From: CAMYLY01 sp036397755
GTDB taxonomy: Bacteria > Gemmatimonadota > Gemmatimonadetes > Gemmatimonadales > GWC2-71-9
DNA length: 64,000 bases
Assembly (NCBI GenBank): GCA_036397755.1
Contig: DASWII010000059.1
Span: 1 to 64,000, forward strand
Reading direction: 5' to 3'
The notes beneath the pieces were generated by a model. The model was not told the origin of the DNA. It saw only the letters and a program-made list of their open reading frames with translations, and searched no databases. This document shows, piece by piece, positions 24,711 to 32,968 of this stretch (position 1 is the first letter of the stretch; every line of letters begins with the position of its first letter). A program made the translations under genes and the position numbers.

Positions 24711-25730
24711 ATGACCGCGACCCCGATGAACCGTCCACAGACCGTGCTCGAGAACATCTCGGCGGTGACGTGGGAGCACCCCGCGGATCGAGCGGCGCTG
24801 CAGACCTTGCGCTCGGTCCCGGGATTCAACGAGGCCGTCAAGAAGATCGTCGGATTTTTTGGCGACCGTGGCATTCAGTTGATCTTCCAGGCGAATGCCG
24901 TGCGCGTCGGCCCCACGCAGTTCCCCCGGCTGCACACGCTGATGACCGAAGTGAACACCACCATGGATTGGCCCGAGCAACCCCCACTGTTCGTGACGCA
25001 AACACCGCTCGTCAACGCCAGCGCCGTCGGCGTCGACCATCCGTTCATCGTGATCAACTCCGCGACATTGCGGCTGCTGGACGAACGGGAGACACGCGTT
25101 CTGCTTGGCCACGAGTTGGGCCACGTCATGAGCGGGCATGCGCTGTACCGGACCGTCACGCTGCTGATCCTCCTGTTCGGCTTTCAGAACCTGCCGTTCT
25201 TGGCCGGGCTCGCCCTGCTCCCGATCAAGCTCGCGCTGCTCGAGTGGTATCGCAAAAGCGAGCTGTCGTCCGACCGGGCCGGCCTGCTGGCCAGCCAGGA
25301 TCCCGAAGCCGCCCGCAGCATCTTCCTGCGCCTAGCCGGCGGATCTGAGCGTCACGCCGAAGTACCGTTGCTCGAGGGCATGAATCTCGACACCTACATG
25401 GAGCAGGCCCGGGAGTACGAAGCGTTGGGCGGACCACTCGATGCCATCTACAAGTTGCTGAATACGGCGGGCATGACGCATCCGTTCCATACCCTGCGGG
25501 CCGCCGAACTGCAGCGTTGGATGGATGGCGGCTCCTATGAACGGATCCTCGGCGGTGAGTTCGTGCACCGTGGCACGGAAGAGGACCGGCGGCCCTTGGG
25601 CCCTGACCTCGGTGAGGCGGCCCGACACTACGCGAAGGGCGCCAAGGAAACGGTGACGCAGGTGGCCGACGCCGCGCGCCGCGCAGCCTCGGCGTTTTCG
25701 GACGCCATCAAGGAGCGGACGAAGCCGTGA
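24711..25730 (+). CDS. M48 family zinc metallopeptidase
   Basis: A 339-residue protein. The gluzincin motif HELGH spans 134-138 (LLGHELGHVMSGH), and the third zinc ligand is probably Glu184 in WYRKSELSSDRAG, as in HtpX/Ste24/BepA relatives. A hydrophobic stretch at 147-178 directly after the motif suggests one or two membrane helices. The C-terminal 80 residues are charged and helical. Members degrade misfolded membrane or periplasmic proteins. The ATG has GGAGG six bases upstream. Its stop overlaps the purD GTG (GTGA), so it opens the plus-strand run 24711-31893. Confidence 0.9.
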   Translation: MTATPMNRPQTVLENISAVTWEHPADRAALQTLRSVPGFNEAVKKIVGFFGDRGIQLIFQANAVRVGPTQFPRLHTLMTEVNTTMDWPEQPPLFVTQTPLVNASAVGVDHPFIVINSATLRLLDERETRVLLGHELGHVMSGHALYRTVTLLILLFGFQNLPFLAGLALLPIKLALLEWYRKSELSSDRAGLLASQDPEAARSIFLRLAGGSERHAEVPLLEGMNLDTYMEQAREYEALGGPLDAIYKLLNTAGMTHPFHTLRAAELQRWMDGGSYERILGGEFVHRGTEEDRRPLGPDLGEAARHYAKGAKETVTQVADAARRAASAFSDAIKERTKP

Positions 25731-27001
25731 AGATCCTCGTCGTAGGCGGGGGCGGGCGCGAGCACGCGCTCGCCTACGCCTTCGCGAAGACGTCCACAGT
25801 GTACTGCCTGCCCGGGAACCCCGGCTCGGCAACCGTTGCGACCAATCTCCCCGGCTCACCTTCCAACGCAAGCATCGTGATCGACGCGGTCCGAGCGCAC
25901 CACATCGACCTCGTGGTCGTGGGGCCGGAAGCACCGCTGGCGGCCGGCCTCGCCGATGCTCTGAACGCCGCGGACATCCGCGTATTCGGCCCATCCGCGC
26001 GCGCAGCCCGCATCGAGTCTTCCAAAGCTTATGCGAAGGATCTCATGCGCCGCGCCGGCGTACCGACGGCCACGAGCCGCACGTTCACCGGCCTGGCGGA
26101 CGCGCGGGTCTACATCGAGACACACGCCGAGCCGTTGGTGGTCAAAGCGTCCGGCCTGGCGGCCGGCAAGGGTGCGATCGTGTGTGAGACCAGGGCGGCC
26201 GCGCTGGCCGCGGCCTCGGAGATGTTCGGAGGGCGCTTTGGCGACGCGGGGAGCGAGGTGATCGTCGAGGCGTTCCTCGAGGGTGAGGAGCTATCGGTCC
26301 TCGCGATCACGGATGGAGAGCGCGTGATGTTGCTCCCACCCGCCCAAGACCACAAGCGCCTCGGCGAGGGCGATCGCGGGCCCAATACCGGGGGCATGGG
26401 AGCGTACACACCGGTGTCGATCGCGACACCGTATCTCCTGGACGCAGTTGTGACAAAGGTGATCGACCCCGTGCTGCGCCAAATGATGACGGAGGGTGAC
26501 AGGTTCAGGGGTGTGCTCTACGCCGGCCTGATGTGCGGAGCTGACGGCGAACCGGCCGTGGTGGAGTTCAACTGCCGATTCGGCGATCCCGAAGCGCAGG
26601 TTGTGCTCCCGGCCGTGCGCGCGGATTTGGCCGAGCACTGTTGGCGGGTGGCGGCCGGTGAGCCTTGGTCCCCTCGGGAGCGGCTGCCGGCCGAGCGGGC
26701 GGTCGTCACAACGGTCATCGCGGCCGGAGGCTACCCGGAAGCCCCCCACCAAGGGGCGGTCATCAGGATCCCCGACCATCTGCCGGAGGCGACATTGCTC
26801 TTCCACGCAGGCACGTCGCGGGATGCGGGGGGCACGCTTCGGGCCGCAGGCGGAAGGGTGCTGTGCGCTACCGGACTGGGCGACACCGTGGCCGAGGCGG
26901 CGATGCGAAGCCGCCAGCTCGCCGCGGCGGTCTCGTTCGAGGGTGCCCAGTACCGCCGCGACATCGCTTGGCGGGAGGTCGCCCGTGCCGGAGCTTCCTG
27001 A
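25727..27001 (+). CDS. purD: Phosphoribosylamine--glycine ligase
   Basis: A 424-residue GAR synthetase, the usual length. The N-terminal MKILVVGGGGREHALAYAF loop, VVVGPEAPLAAGLAD, the ATP-grasp core with DHKRLGEGDRGPNTGGMGAY and the metal site EFNCRFGDPEAQVVLP are all canonical. It joins phosphoribosylamine and glycine in the second step of purine synthesis. The GTG start overlaps the protease stop by four bases, and its own end overlaps mutM by 17 bases. No other pur genes are adjacent, but guaB lies further on in the window. Confidence 0.96.
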   Translation: MKILVVGGGGREHALAYAFAKTSTVYCLPGNPGSATVATNLPGSPSNASIVIDAVRAHHIDLVVVGPEAPLAAGLADALNAADIRVFGPSARAARIESSKAYAKDLMRRAGVPTATSRTFTGLADARVYIETHAEPLVVKASGLAAGKGAIVCETRAAALAAASEMFGGRFGDAGSEVIVEAFLEGEELSVLAITDGERVMLLPPAQDHKRLGEGDRGPNTGGMGAYTPVSIATPYLLDAVVTKVIDPVLRQMMTEGDRFRGVLYAGLMCGADGEPAVVEFNCRFGDPEAQVVLPAVRADLAEHCWRVAAGEPWSPRERLPAERAVVTTVIAAGGYPEAPHQGAVIRIPDHLPEATLLFHAGTSRDAGGTLRAAGGRVLCATGLGDTVAEAAMRSRQLAAAVSFEGAQYRRDIAWREVARAGAS

Positions 27002-27824
27002 GGTAGAAACCCTCGTACGGGAACTCAGGCCACAGCTGGTTCGCAGATCGCTCACCACCGTCCGACTCCATCACCGCGACGTCGTGCGGGGCGTGAGCGC
27101 CACGCACCTCCTGCGCGTGCTCGAAGGCAACCGCGTCCGAGCGGTTCAGCGCCGGGCCAAACATGTGGTGATCACCCTGACGTCGGGTGACCGACTCGTG
27201 ATCCAGCTTCGCATGACCGGCTCGTTGCTCGTCCATGGACGCGCACTGGACGCCGAACGGCGCCGCCATGTCGTCCTCGAGGCTGCCATAGGTCGCGGTC
27301 GTTGGTTCGTGTTCCGGGATGTTCGTCGCCTCGGCACGCTGCAGCTGTTGGACGAGCAGGCGTGGGCTGCCTATACTGCGCGCATCGGCCCGGAGCCGCT
27401 GGACGCGGGTTTCGACCTGAACGCCTTCGTGCAGTGCATGAGCGGAACCCGCCAGGCAGTGAAGAAGGCCTTGATGGACCAGCGGCGCCTTGGCGGAGTC
27501 GGCAACATCTACGCGAATGAGGCGCTATTCCGTGCACGCATCGATCCTTCGAGGCCGGCGGATCGCATCGATCGACGAGCGTGGCGGCGTCTCTTTCGCG
27601 AGGTTCGCGCAGTATTGCGCGAAGGCATCTCGGCTGGAGGAACGACCGTGCGCGACTATCGCACGAGTACGGGAGCCACGGGCAGCTACCAGCACGTTCT
27701 CCGGGTGTACGGCCGACCGGGCGAGCCGTGCGTCCGGTGCCGCACGGCGCTCGTGACCACACACGCCATCGACGGGAGGGCCACGACGTTCTGCTGGCGC
27801 TGCCAGGGGGTGGACGTCCGGTGA
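26985..27824 (+). CDS. mutM: Formamidopyrimidine-DNA glycosylase
   Basis: A 279-residue DNA glycosylase/AP lyase. After removal of the initiator Met, the catalytic Pro and Glu begin the protein (PELPEVETLVREL). A Lys in RRAKHVVITL, the IGPEPL stretch, the MDQRRLGGVGNIYANEALF helix-two-turn-helix and a C-terminal zinc finger (CVRC...CWRC) are all present. It excises 8-oxoguanine and formamidopyrimidines. The GTG at 26985 is chosen because Pro must be residue 2, and GGGAGG sits seven bases upstream. It overlaps purD and the next gene. Confidence 0.96.
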   Translation: MPELPEVETLVRELRPQLVRRSLTTVRLHHRDVVRGVSATHLLRVLEGNRVRAVQRRAKHVVITLTSGDRLVIQLRMTGSLLVHGRALDAERRRHVVLEAAIGRGRWFVFRDVRRLGTLQLLDEQAWAAYTARIGPEPLDAGFDLNAFVQCMSGTRQAVKKALMDQRRLGGVGNIYANEALFRARIDPSRPADRIDRRAWRRLFREVRAVLREGISAGGTTVRDYRTSTGATGSYQHVLRVYGRPGEPCVRCRTALVTTHAIDGRATTFCWRCQGVDVR

Positions 27825-28837
27825 AGATCGCCGTGGTCTTCGACACGCCGCATGTGGGTTGGGCGGACGAGGACTTCAAGCGTGAGGTCGCGGCCGAGGT
27901 CGAAGAGCCCGAATACGAGATTGCCGAAGCCCTCCTCGCCCGGGGTCACGATACCCGGCTCATCGGCGTGCACGACGACTTGACCCATCTCGTGGAAGAG
28001 TTGCGCGACTTCCGGCCCCACCTGGTATTCAACTGCGCCGAGGGATTCGCCGGCCAGTCGAACTTGGACTACGTGTATCCGGCCCTCTTCGAGGCCGAGG
28101 GTCACCCGTATACCGGCTCGCCCCCGATATGCCTCCTCACGACTCGCAACAAGGCCATGAGCAAGAAAGTGCTCGCGTACCATGGGGTGCGCGTGCCGGG
28201 GTTTGCCACGTACATGCTGGGCGAAGTACCCGACGCACCGCCGCCGCTTGCCTTTCCCCTCATCGTCAAGCCGCTGCAGGAGGACGCGTCGGAGGGCATC
28301 GCGATGGCGTCGATCGTCCAGGATGTCGCAGACCTGCGAGAGCGGACGGTGTGGGTGCATGAGCGGTTCCGGCAACCGGCGATTGCCGAGGAGTACATCG
28401 AGGGCCGCGAACTGTATGTCGGACTCGTGGGCAATGGAGCCAATCTCGCGATATTGCCCCTCGTCGAGCTGGTGTTCGACAACGACAGCACCCGTCCCGA
28501 AGAGCGTATCGCCACGAAAGCGGCCAAATGGGACGTCCCCTATCGGGAGCGAAAAGGCATCAAGAACGTCTTCGCCCGGCCGATCGCCCAGTCCGCCAAG
28601 GACGAGATCCATGCCGTGTGTCGCGCCGCGTTTCCCGCGCTCTGGCTCCGTGATTACGGCCGGCTCGACGTGCGACTCACCGGCGACAACCAGGTATGGG
28701 TGATCGAGGCTAACGCCAATCCCTTCATCAGCTTCGGGCACGACATGGCCAACGCAGCGGAAAAGGCCGGCATGGATTACTATGCGTTTGTCGAACGCCT
28801 TGTCATCACCGCAGCGGAGCGCTATGGCCGGACGTAG
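27821..28837 (+). CDS. ATP-grasp ligase, D-alanine--D-alanine ligase-like
   Basis: A 338-residue ATP-grasp enzyme of the Ddl fold. The N-terminal domain contains HLVFNCAEGFAGQSNLDYV, matching the NxxEG(x)xG region of Ddl. The central domain has FPLIVKPLQEDASEGI (ATP-binding Lys and Gly-rich loop) and EEYIEGRELYVGLVGN. The C-terminal catalytic end has RLDVRLT followed by WVIEANANPFISF, giving the metal-binding Asp, Glu and Asn. It should ligate a carboxylate to an amine through an acyl-phosphate. It lacks neighbours from cell-wall operons and instead sits between mutM and a zinc metallopeptidase, so the substrate is probably not D-Ala-D-Ala. GTGA overlap with mutM. Confidence 0.87.
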   Translation: MKIAVVFDTPHVGWADEDFKREVAAEVEEPEYEIAEALLARGHDTRLIGVHDDLTHLVEELRDFRPHLVFNCAEGFAGQSNLDYVYPALFEAEGHPYTGSPPICLLTTRNKAMSKKVLAYHGVRVPGFATYMLGEVPDAPPPLAFPLIVKPLQEDASEGIAMASIVQDVADLRERTVWVHERFRQPAIAEEYIEGRELYVGLVGNGANLAILPLVELVFDNDSTRPEERIATKAAKWDVPYRERKGIKNVFARPIAQSAKDEIHAVCRAAFPALWLRDYGRLDVRLTGDNQVWVIEANANPFISFGHDMANAAEKAGMDYYAFVERLVITAAERYGRT

Positions 28838-29831
28838 AGCCCGACGTCGCCATCCCACTCCTCGCCCCGAGCTTCGGTGTCGGTGCGGGCAATCCCTCCA
28901 GCGATTCTGGTCCTTCTGCCCATGGTGCGGCCGCAACCAGACGTGGGCAGACGAGCCACCCACCACCGGCGCCGAGTGCTACCAGTGCGGATGGATGGTG
29001 TCGGACAGCCATGTGTACTGTCCATGGTGCGCGGCGCACATCTTCGAAGAAGGCTATTCCGCCGTGACGCCGCTCAAGGCCCCCAAGGGATTTCGCTTCG
29101 ACGCTCCCTGCGACTGGGGCTGCGGTGGAGGCGTCCAGTACCCCATGCCCTACTGCCCCTGGTGTAGTGGGGAGCAGGACTGGCCGGCTGAGGACTTCGA
29201 AGGCAGCTGTCCGCACTGCGACCGTGGTGTCGACGACTGGATGAGCATCTGCCCGTGGTGCGGCTTCGACGCCACCGGTCAGGACTTGATCCAGCGTGCG
29301 CTCACTCGGGTACGGCGCCTGCTGCTCGTCGCGCGCATACGCGATTGGGGGTACCGCATTCTGCTTCGCCCGGGCGTCTCCGGCGTGGATCCCAAGGCTC
29401 CGAAGATCGTCGAGATCGATCGGGATTATGTCGTGAACACGCGACGCGAAGAAGTGCCTTGGACGCTGCTGGTCGGCCTGCTTTGCCACGAACTCGGACA
29501 CAGCTTCCTGTACTACCATTGGACGCTGACGCGCCGCCCCGAGTTCCGGCGCATCTTCGGTGAGGTCAACAAGGCCTATCGCGTGAGTGACGAAACTTGG
29601 GTGAATCTCGCGCGCAAGCGGGTGAGTTCCGTTCGACCCGAGTATGTCACGGCCTACGCGGCCACGCATCCGTTGGAGGACTTCGCCGAAACATTCAGGC
29701 TGTACGTGCAGCGCCGTGGCAGGATGCGGGAGTTGCTTGCCGAAGTCGGCCGGGCCAACAAGGATGTGATCGTCTATGAGCGGTTTCTGCTGCTCCATCG
29801 GTTCGTGCGTGCGCTGAGGGGATGGCAGTAG
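28824..29831 (+). CDS. Four-zinc-ribbon protein with HELGH metallopeptidase domain (Peptidase_Mx-like)
   Basis: A 335-residue protein with two halves. Residues 19-146 hold four consecutive zinc ribbons, each ending in CPWC: Cys19/21/32/35, 52/55/66/69, 96/100/111/114 and 129/132/143/146. The C-terminal half carries HELGH at 222-226 (LLCHELGHSFLYYH) and a HPLEDFAETF segment at 282-291 whose Glu is the likely third zinc ligand. That pair resembles the putative zinc-binding metallopeptidase family Peptidase_Mx. No signal peptide or membrane helix is present, so it should be cytoplasmic. The ATG at 28824 lies inside the end of the ligase gene (14-base overlap), and its end overlaps the nuclease gene by 10 bases. 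A peptidase acting on the ligase product is the simplest reading. Confidence 0.8.
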   Translation: MAGRRARRRHPTPRPELRCRCGQSLQRFWSFCPWCGRNQTWADEPPTTGAECYQCGWMVSDSHVYCPWCAAHIFEEGYSAVTPLKAPKGFRFDAPCDWGCGGGVQYPMPYCPWCSGEQDWPAEDFEGSCPHCDRGVDDWMSICPWCGFDATGQDLIQRALTRVRRLLLVARIRDWGYRILLRPGVSGVDPKAPKIVEIDRDYVVNTRREEVPWTLLVGLLCHELGHSFLYYHWTLTRRPEFRRIFGEVNKAYRVSDETWVNLARKRVSSVRPEYVTAYAATHPLEDFAETFRLYVQRRGRMRELLAEVGRANKDVIVYERFLLLHRFVRALRGWQ

Positions 29832-30916
29832 GCGCGCTCACTCTGGGGCTGCAGGATCACGCGCTCCTGCATCGCCGAGTCAAGGCGTTGGCCGAGAAGC
29901 GGCCCGGCGTCTATCGGATGCTTGACGCCACCGGTCAGGTGGTGTACGTCGGCAAGGCGAAGGAAATCCGCACGCGGCTCCTGTCGTACTTCCGCGCCCG
30001 CTACCCCGAGCAGAAGGCCGCACGCATTCTCCACTCGACGGCGGACATTCAATGGACCTACGCTCCGTCGGAGTTTGCCGCGTTGCTGCGGGAGCTGCGG
30101 CTCATCCAACGGCACCATCCCCGCCACAACGTGCGCATGAATCGGCTGCGACGAGCCGGCTTCATCAAGCTGTCGGACGGACCGGCCCCGATGCTCTACG
30201 TGGGCCGGTCCGTGGGCGGGAGCGATGTTCGCCACTACGGTCCTTTTGCGCAGACCAGCCAACTGCGAGACGCCCTCCTGGTGCTGAATCACCTGCTTGG
30301 GTTGCGAGACTGCGCGCTCCGCACGGCCATCGCCTACGCCGAGCAGGGGGACCTGTTCTTGCCCGACCGACGGGCAGGCTGCATCCGGCATGAGCTGGGT
30401 ACCTGCACGGCCCCGTGCGCCGGTTTCGTGTCCGAAGCGGAGTATCGCCGGCGGGTCGACGTGGCGACCGCGTTCATCGAAGCACGGGCGATCGAGCCGC
30501 TTGATCAGGTCGTGCGAGCAATGGATCGGGCGAGCGATTCGCAGAACTACGAGCTCGCGGCATGGTGGCGCGAGCGATTTGACGCGCTCACCTGGTTGCT
30601 GGGCGCGTGCGCGCAGGCGCACGCGGCCGTCGAAGCCTTGAGTTTCGTGTATCATGACCCGGGAACGTTCGGCGACGATCGCGCCTATATCATCGTGCGT
30701 GGAACCGTGCGGGAGAGCGCCGCGAGCCCTCGCACCCCGATCGAGCGCGAAGCGTTTCGTTCACTGGTGAGCCAACATGTCGGCGCTCGTGGCAGCCCGG
30801 GCCCGATTCCGGTCGAGGCCATCGACGAGACGCTGCTGCTCCTCAACTGGTTCCGGCGGCGACCGGGCGCCATGCGCCGAACGGTCCCGCTCGAGCAGTG
30901 GCTCGGGGAGAACTGA
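29822..30916 (+). CDS. Stand-alone UvrC-like GIY-YIG nuclease
   Basis: A 364-residue protein resembling the N-terminal half of UvrC. The GIY-YIG domain has PGVYRMLD (28-35), VYVGKAKEIRTRL (41-53) and a Glu in EFAALLRELRLI. A UvrC-like Cys cluster follows (GCIRHELGTCTAPCAGFVSE), and a UVR-type helix pair DSQNYELAAWWRERFDAL. The C-terminal RNase H-like nuclease and helix-hairpin-helix domains of UvrC (about 600 residues) are absent. It resembles Cho and related one-cut nucleases, which make a 3' incision, or the exonuclease-fused epsilon/UvrC proteins without the exonuclease. It overlaps the zinc-ribbon gene. Confidence 0.85.
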   Translation: MAVGALTLGLQDHALLHRRVKALAEKRPGVYRMLDATGQVVYVGKAKEIRTRLLSYFRARYPEQKAARILHSTADIQWTYAPSEFAALLRELRLIQRHHPRHNVRMNRLRRAGFIKLSDGPAPMLYVGRSVGGSDVRHYGPFAQTSQLRDALLVLNHLLGLRDCALRTAIAYAEQGDLFLPDRRAGCIRHELGTCTAPCAGFVSEAEYRRRVDVATAFIEARAIEPLDQVVRAMDRASDSQNYELAAWWRERFDALTWLLGACAQAHAAVEALSFVYHDPGTFGDDRAYIIVRGTVRESAASPRTPIEREAFRSLVSQHVGARGSPGPIPVEAIDETLLLLNWFRRRPGAMRRTVPLEQWLGEN

Positions 30917-30921
30917 GCGCC

Positions 30922-31893
30922 ATGGGTCTCTCCGTCCTCATGATCCTCGTCGGCCTGGCACTGCTGTTCGCCGGCGGACACTGGCTGGTCAAGGGTGCCA
31001 CCGCCATTTCCCTGCTCGCCCGCGTCTCGACGACGGTCGTCGCGCTCACGGTCGTTTCCATGGGCACGAGTATGCCGGAGCTCGCCGTGAGTCTCACCGC
31101 GGCCCTCCGCGGCTCCACCGATATCTCGTACGCCAACGTCGTCGGGTCGAACATCTTTAACGTCGGCGCGATCCTCGGGGTCGCCGCGCTCATGGCCGTG
31201 ATCCCCGTGCGGCAGCAGACCCTGCGGCTGGAATACCCCATCATGTTCGTCGTCTCGCTGCTCGCCCTCGCGTTTGCGCACGATCGCGTCGTCGACCGCC
31301 TCGAAGGGTTCGTGCTGATGACGCTGCTCGTGGGGTTCGTGGGACTCATGATCGTGCTGGCTCGATCGGAGGTGCATACGGCCGAGGAGTCCGAACCGCG
31401 TGAGCTGCGACGCCGCATGCACCTGCGCAACGGTCAGTCAACGGCGTGGCTCAGAAGCGCCTTCCTGGTCGCCGTCGGAATCGCGGTGCTGGTCGCGGGA
31501 GCGGAGCTCTCGGTGCGGGGGGCGGTGACGATCGCCGAAGTCATGGGTATCGAGGAGCGGATCATTGGGCTCACGGTGATCGCGATGGGCACAAGCTTAC
31601 CCGAGCTGGCAACCAGCGTCGTGGCCGCACGGCAGGGAGAATCGGAAATCGCGCTCGGCAACGTGGTGGGCTCCAACATCTTCAACTTGCTTGGGATTCT
31701 CGGCGTCACTGCGGCGATCGTGCCCGTGCCGGTGAACGCCCGGGCGCTTGCGCTCGACAACTGGGTGATGCTCGCCTTCGCCGCCGTCATGCTTCCCATG
31801 ATGCTGTGGCAGCGGCGCGTGTCCCGAACCGATGCGACGATTCTGCTCGCCGGCTTCGTCGTCTATATCGCGTTCTTGATCATCTGGGGGTGA
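30922..31893 (+). CDS. Calcium/sodium antiporter (CaCA family, YrbG-like)
   Basis: A 323-residue membrane protein with two inverted repeats of five helices. Each repeat carries an alpha-motif: SMGTSMPELAVSLTAALRGS with ANVVGSNIFNVGAILG, and AMGTSLPELATSVVAARQGE with GNVVGSNIFNLLGILG. The Glu of each PEL motif is the cation ligand in this family. It exchanges calcium for sodium across the inner membrane. An acidic-basic loop around residues 145-170 joins the halves. ATG 30922 lies six bases after the nuclease gene and is preferred over a GTG at 30898. Confidence 0.93.
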   Translation: MGLSVLMILVGLALLFAGGHWLVKGATAISLLARVSTTVVALTVVSMGTSMPELAVSLTAALRGSTDISYANVVGSNIFNVGAILGVAALMAVIPVRQQTLRLEYPIMFVVSLLALAFAHDRVVDRLEGFVLMTLLVGFVGLMIVLARSEVHTAEESEPRELRRRMHLRNGQSTAWLRSAFLVAVGIAVLVAGAELSVRGAVTIAEVMGIEERIIGLTVIAMGTSLPELATSVVAARQGESEIALGNVVGSNIFNLLGILGVTAAIVPVPVNARALALDNWVMLAFAAVMLPMMLWQRRVSRTDATILLAGFVVYIAFLIIWG

Positions 31894-31896
31894 ACC

Positions 31897-32379
31897 TCAG
31901 CCGCGCCCGAGCGACACGATGCGCGCACGGGGTGGAATCCCCGGCTCCAGCTCCATGATCCCCACGGACGGTGGCACGCCCAGGCGGGGTGCGCCGGCCG
32001 ATCCGGGGTTCATCACCGTGACCGTCTTGTCCACGAGTTCGAGACACGGTTCGTGGGTGTGACCGAAGACGATGATCTCCCCAGCCGGGAACATGGCGTG
32101 CAATCCACCGGGCGTCGGCTTGCCGAGTTGATCGCCGTGCGTCAGCACGAGCATGAAGCCGTCGAGTTCGACCTCCACGGTACGCTTGCACCACCGGCGC
32201 ACGTCCCAAGTATCGGTGTTGCCGTGAACCGCCAGCACCGGCGCGAGGGTCTCGAGGTCGCGCACGATCTCGATCGGGCCGATGTCGCCCGCGTGAAGAA
32301 CGAGATCCACAGCGGCGAACACGTCGAGCACCTCGGGGTGCAGATACCCGTGCGTGTCCGAGATGACGCCGAGCCTCAC
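31897..32379 (-). CDS. YfcE/MJ0936-family metallophosphodiesterase
   Basis: A 160-residue calcineurin-like phosphoesterase with the compact set of metal motifs: ISDTHG, HAGDIG, VHGNTD, THGD and FGHTHEP. This small form matches YfcE-type phosphodiesterases that hydrolyse phosphodiesters in vitro. The start is GTG, four bases after the ubiX stop, so it is the last gene of the quinone operon. Its stop is three bases from the convergent antiporter. The biological substrate is unknown. Confidence 0.9.
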   Translation of the reverse strand: MRLGVISDTHGYLHPEVLDVFAAVDLVLHAGDIGPIEIVRDLETLAPVLAVHGNTDTWDVRRWCKRTVEVELDGFMLVLTHGDQLGKPTPGGLHAMFPAGEIIVFGHTHEPCLELVDKTVTVMNPGSAGAPRLGVPPSVGIMELEPGIPPRARIVSLGRG

Positions 32380-32383
32380 TGCT

Positions 32384-32968
32384 CTATGACCGCCACCGCG
32401 GGACGACCTCGGCGGCGATGCCCATGTGGTCGAGGATCCGCTGCACGATGAAATCCACGAGGTCCTCGACCCTTCCGGGGCGGTGATAGAACCCCGGCGC
32501 GGCCGGCATAATCGTGGCGCCCGCTTCCGTGAGCGCGACGAGGTTGCGCAGGTGAATCAGCGACAGCGGCGTCTCACGGGGCACGAGAATCAGCGGCCTG
32601 CGCTCCTTGAGGGTGACGTCCGCCGCCCGTTCGACCAGAGATCGGCTCGCGCCGGCTGCGATGCCAGCCACGGTGCCCATGGAACACGGGCAAATGACCA
32701 TGCCGGCGCTGCGCGCCGAGCCGGAGGCCGGCGTAGCCCCCCGATCAGTGTCGTCGTAGACTTCGATCGACGACCAATCACCGCCCGTCGCCCTCGTAAG
32801 TTCCTCCAACGACCGGATACCGGTTTCCGTCTCGAGGAGACGCCAACCGTGGCTCGACACTACGAGTCGCACGGAGACACGGGCTTGGGCGAGCGTCTCG
32901 ATCAGTCGCACGGCATAAGGCCCACCCGACGCGCCGGTGACCGCGACGGTCCAAGGGTTGCCGCTCAT
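32384..32968 (-). CDS. ubiX: Flavin prenyltransferase UbiX
   Basis: A 194-residue Rossmann-type flavoprotein. AVTGASGGPYAVRLIE is the FMN loop. MVICPCSMGTVAGIAAGAS and the ERRPLILVPRETPLSLIHL box with the catalytic Arg and Glu are typical. It attaches a dimethylallyl group to FMN to make prenyl-FMN, the cofactor needed by UbiD two genes upstream. The ATG overlaps the stop of the 49-residue small gene (ATGA) and has a GGAG six bases upstream. Confidence 0.95.
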   Translation of the reverse strand: MSGNPWTVAVTGASGGPYAVRLIETLAQARVSVRLVVSSHGWRLLETETGIRSLEELTRATGGDWSSIEVYDDTDRGATPASGSARSAGMVICPCSMGTVAGIAAGASRSLVERAADVTLKERRPLILVPRETPLSLIHLRNLVALTEAGATIMPAAPGFYHRPGRVEDLVDFIVQRILDHMGIAAEVVPRWRS

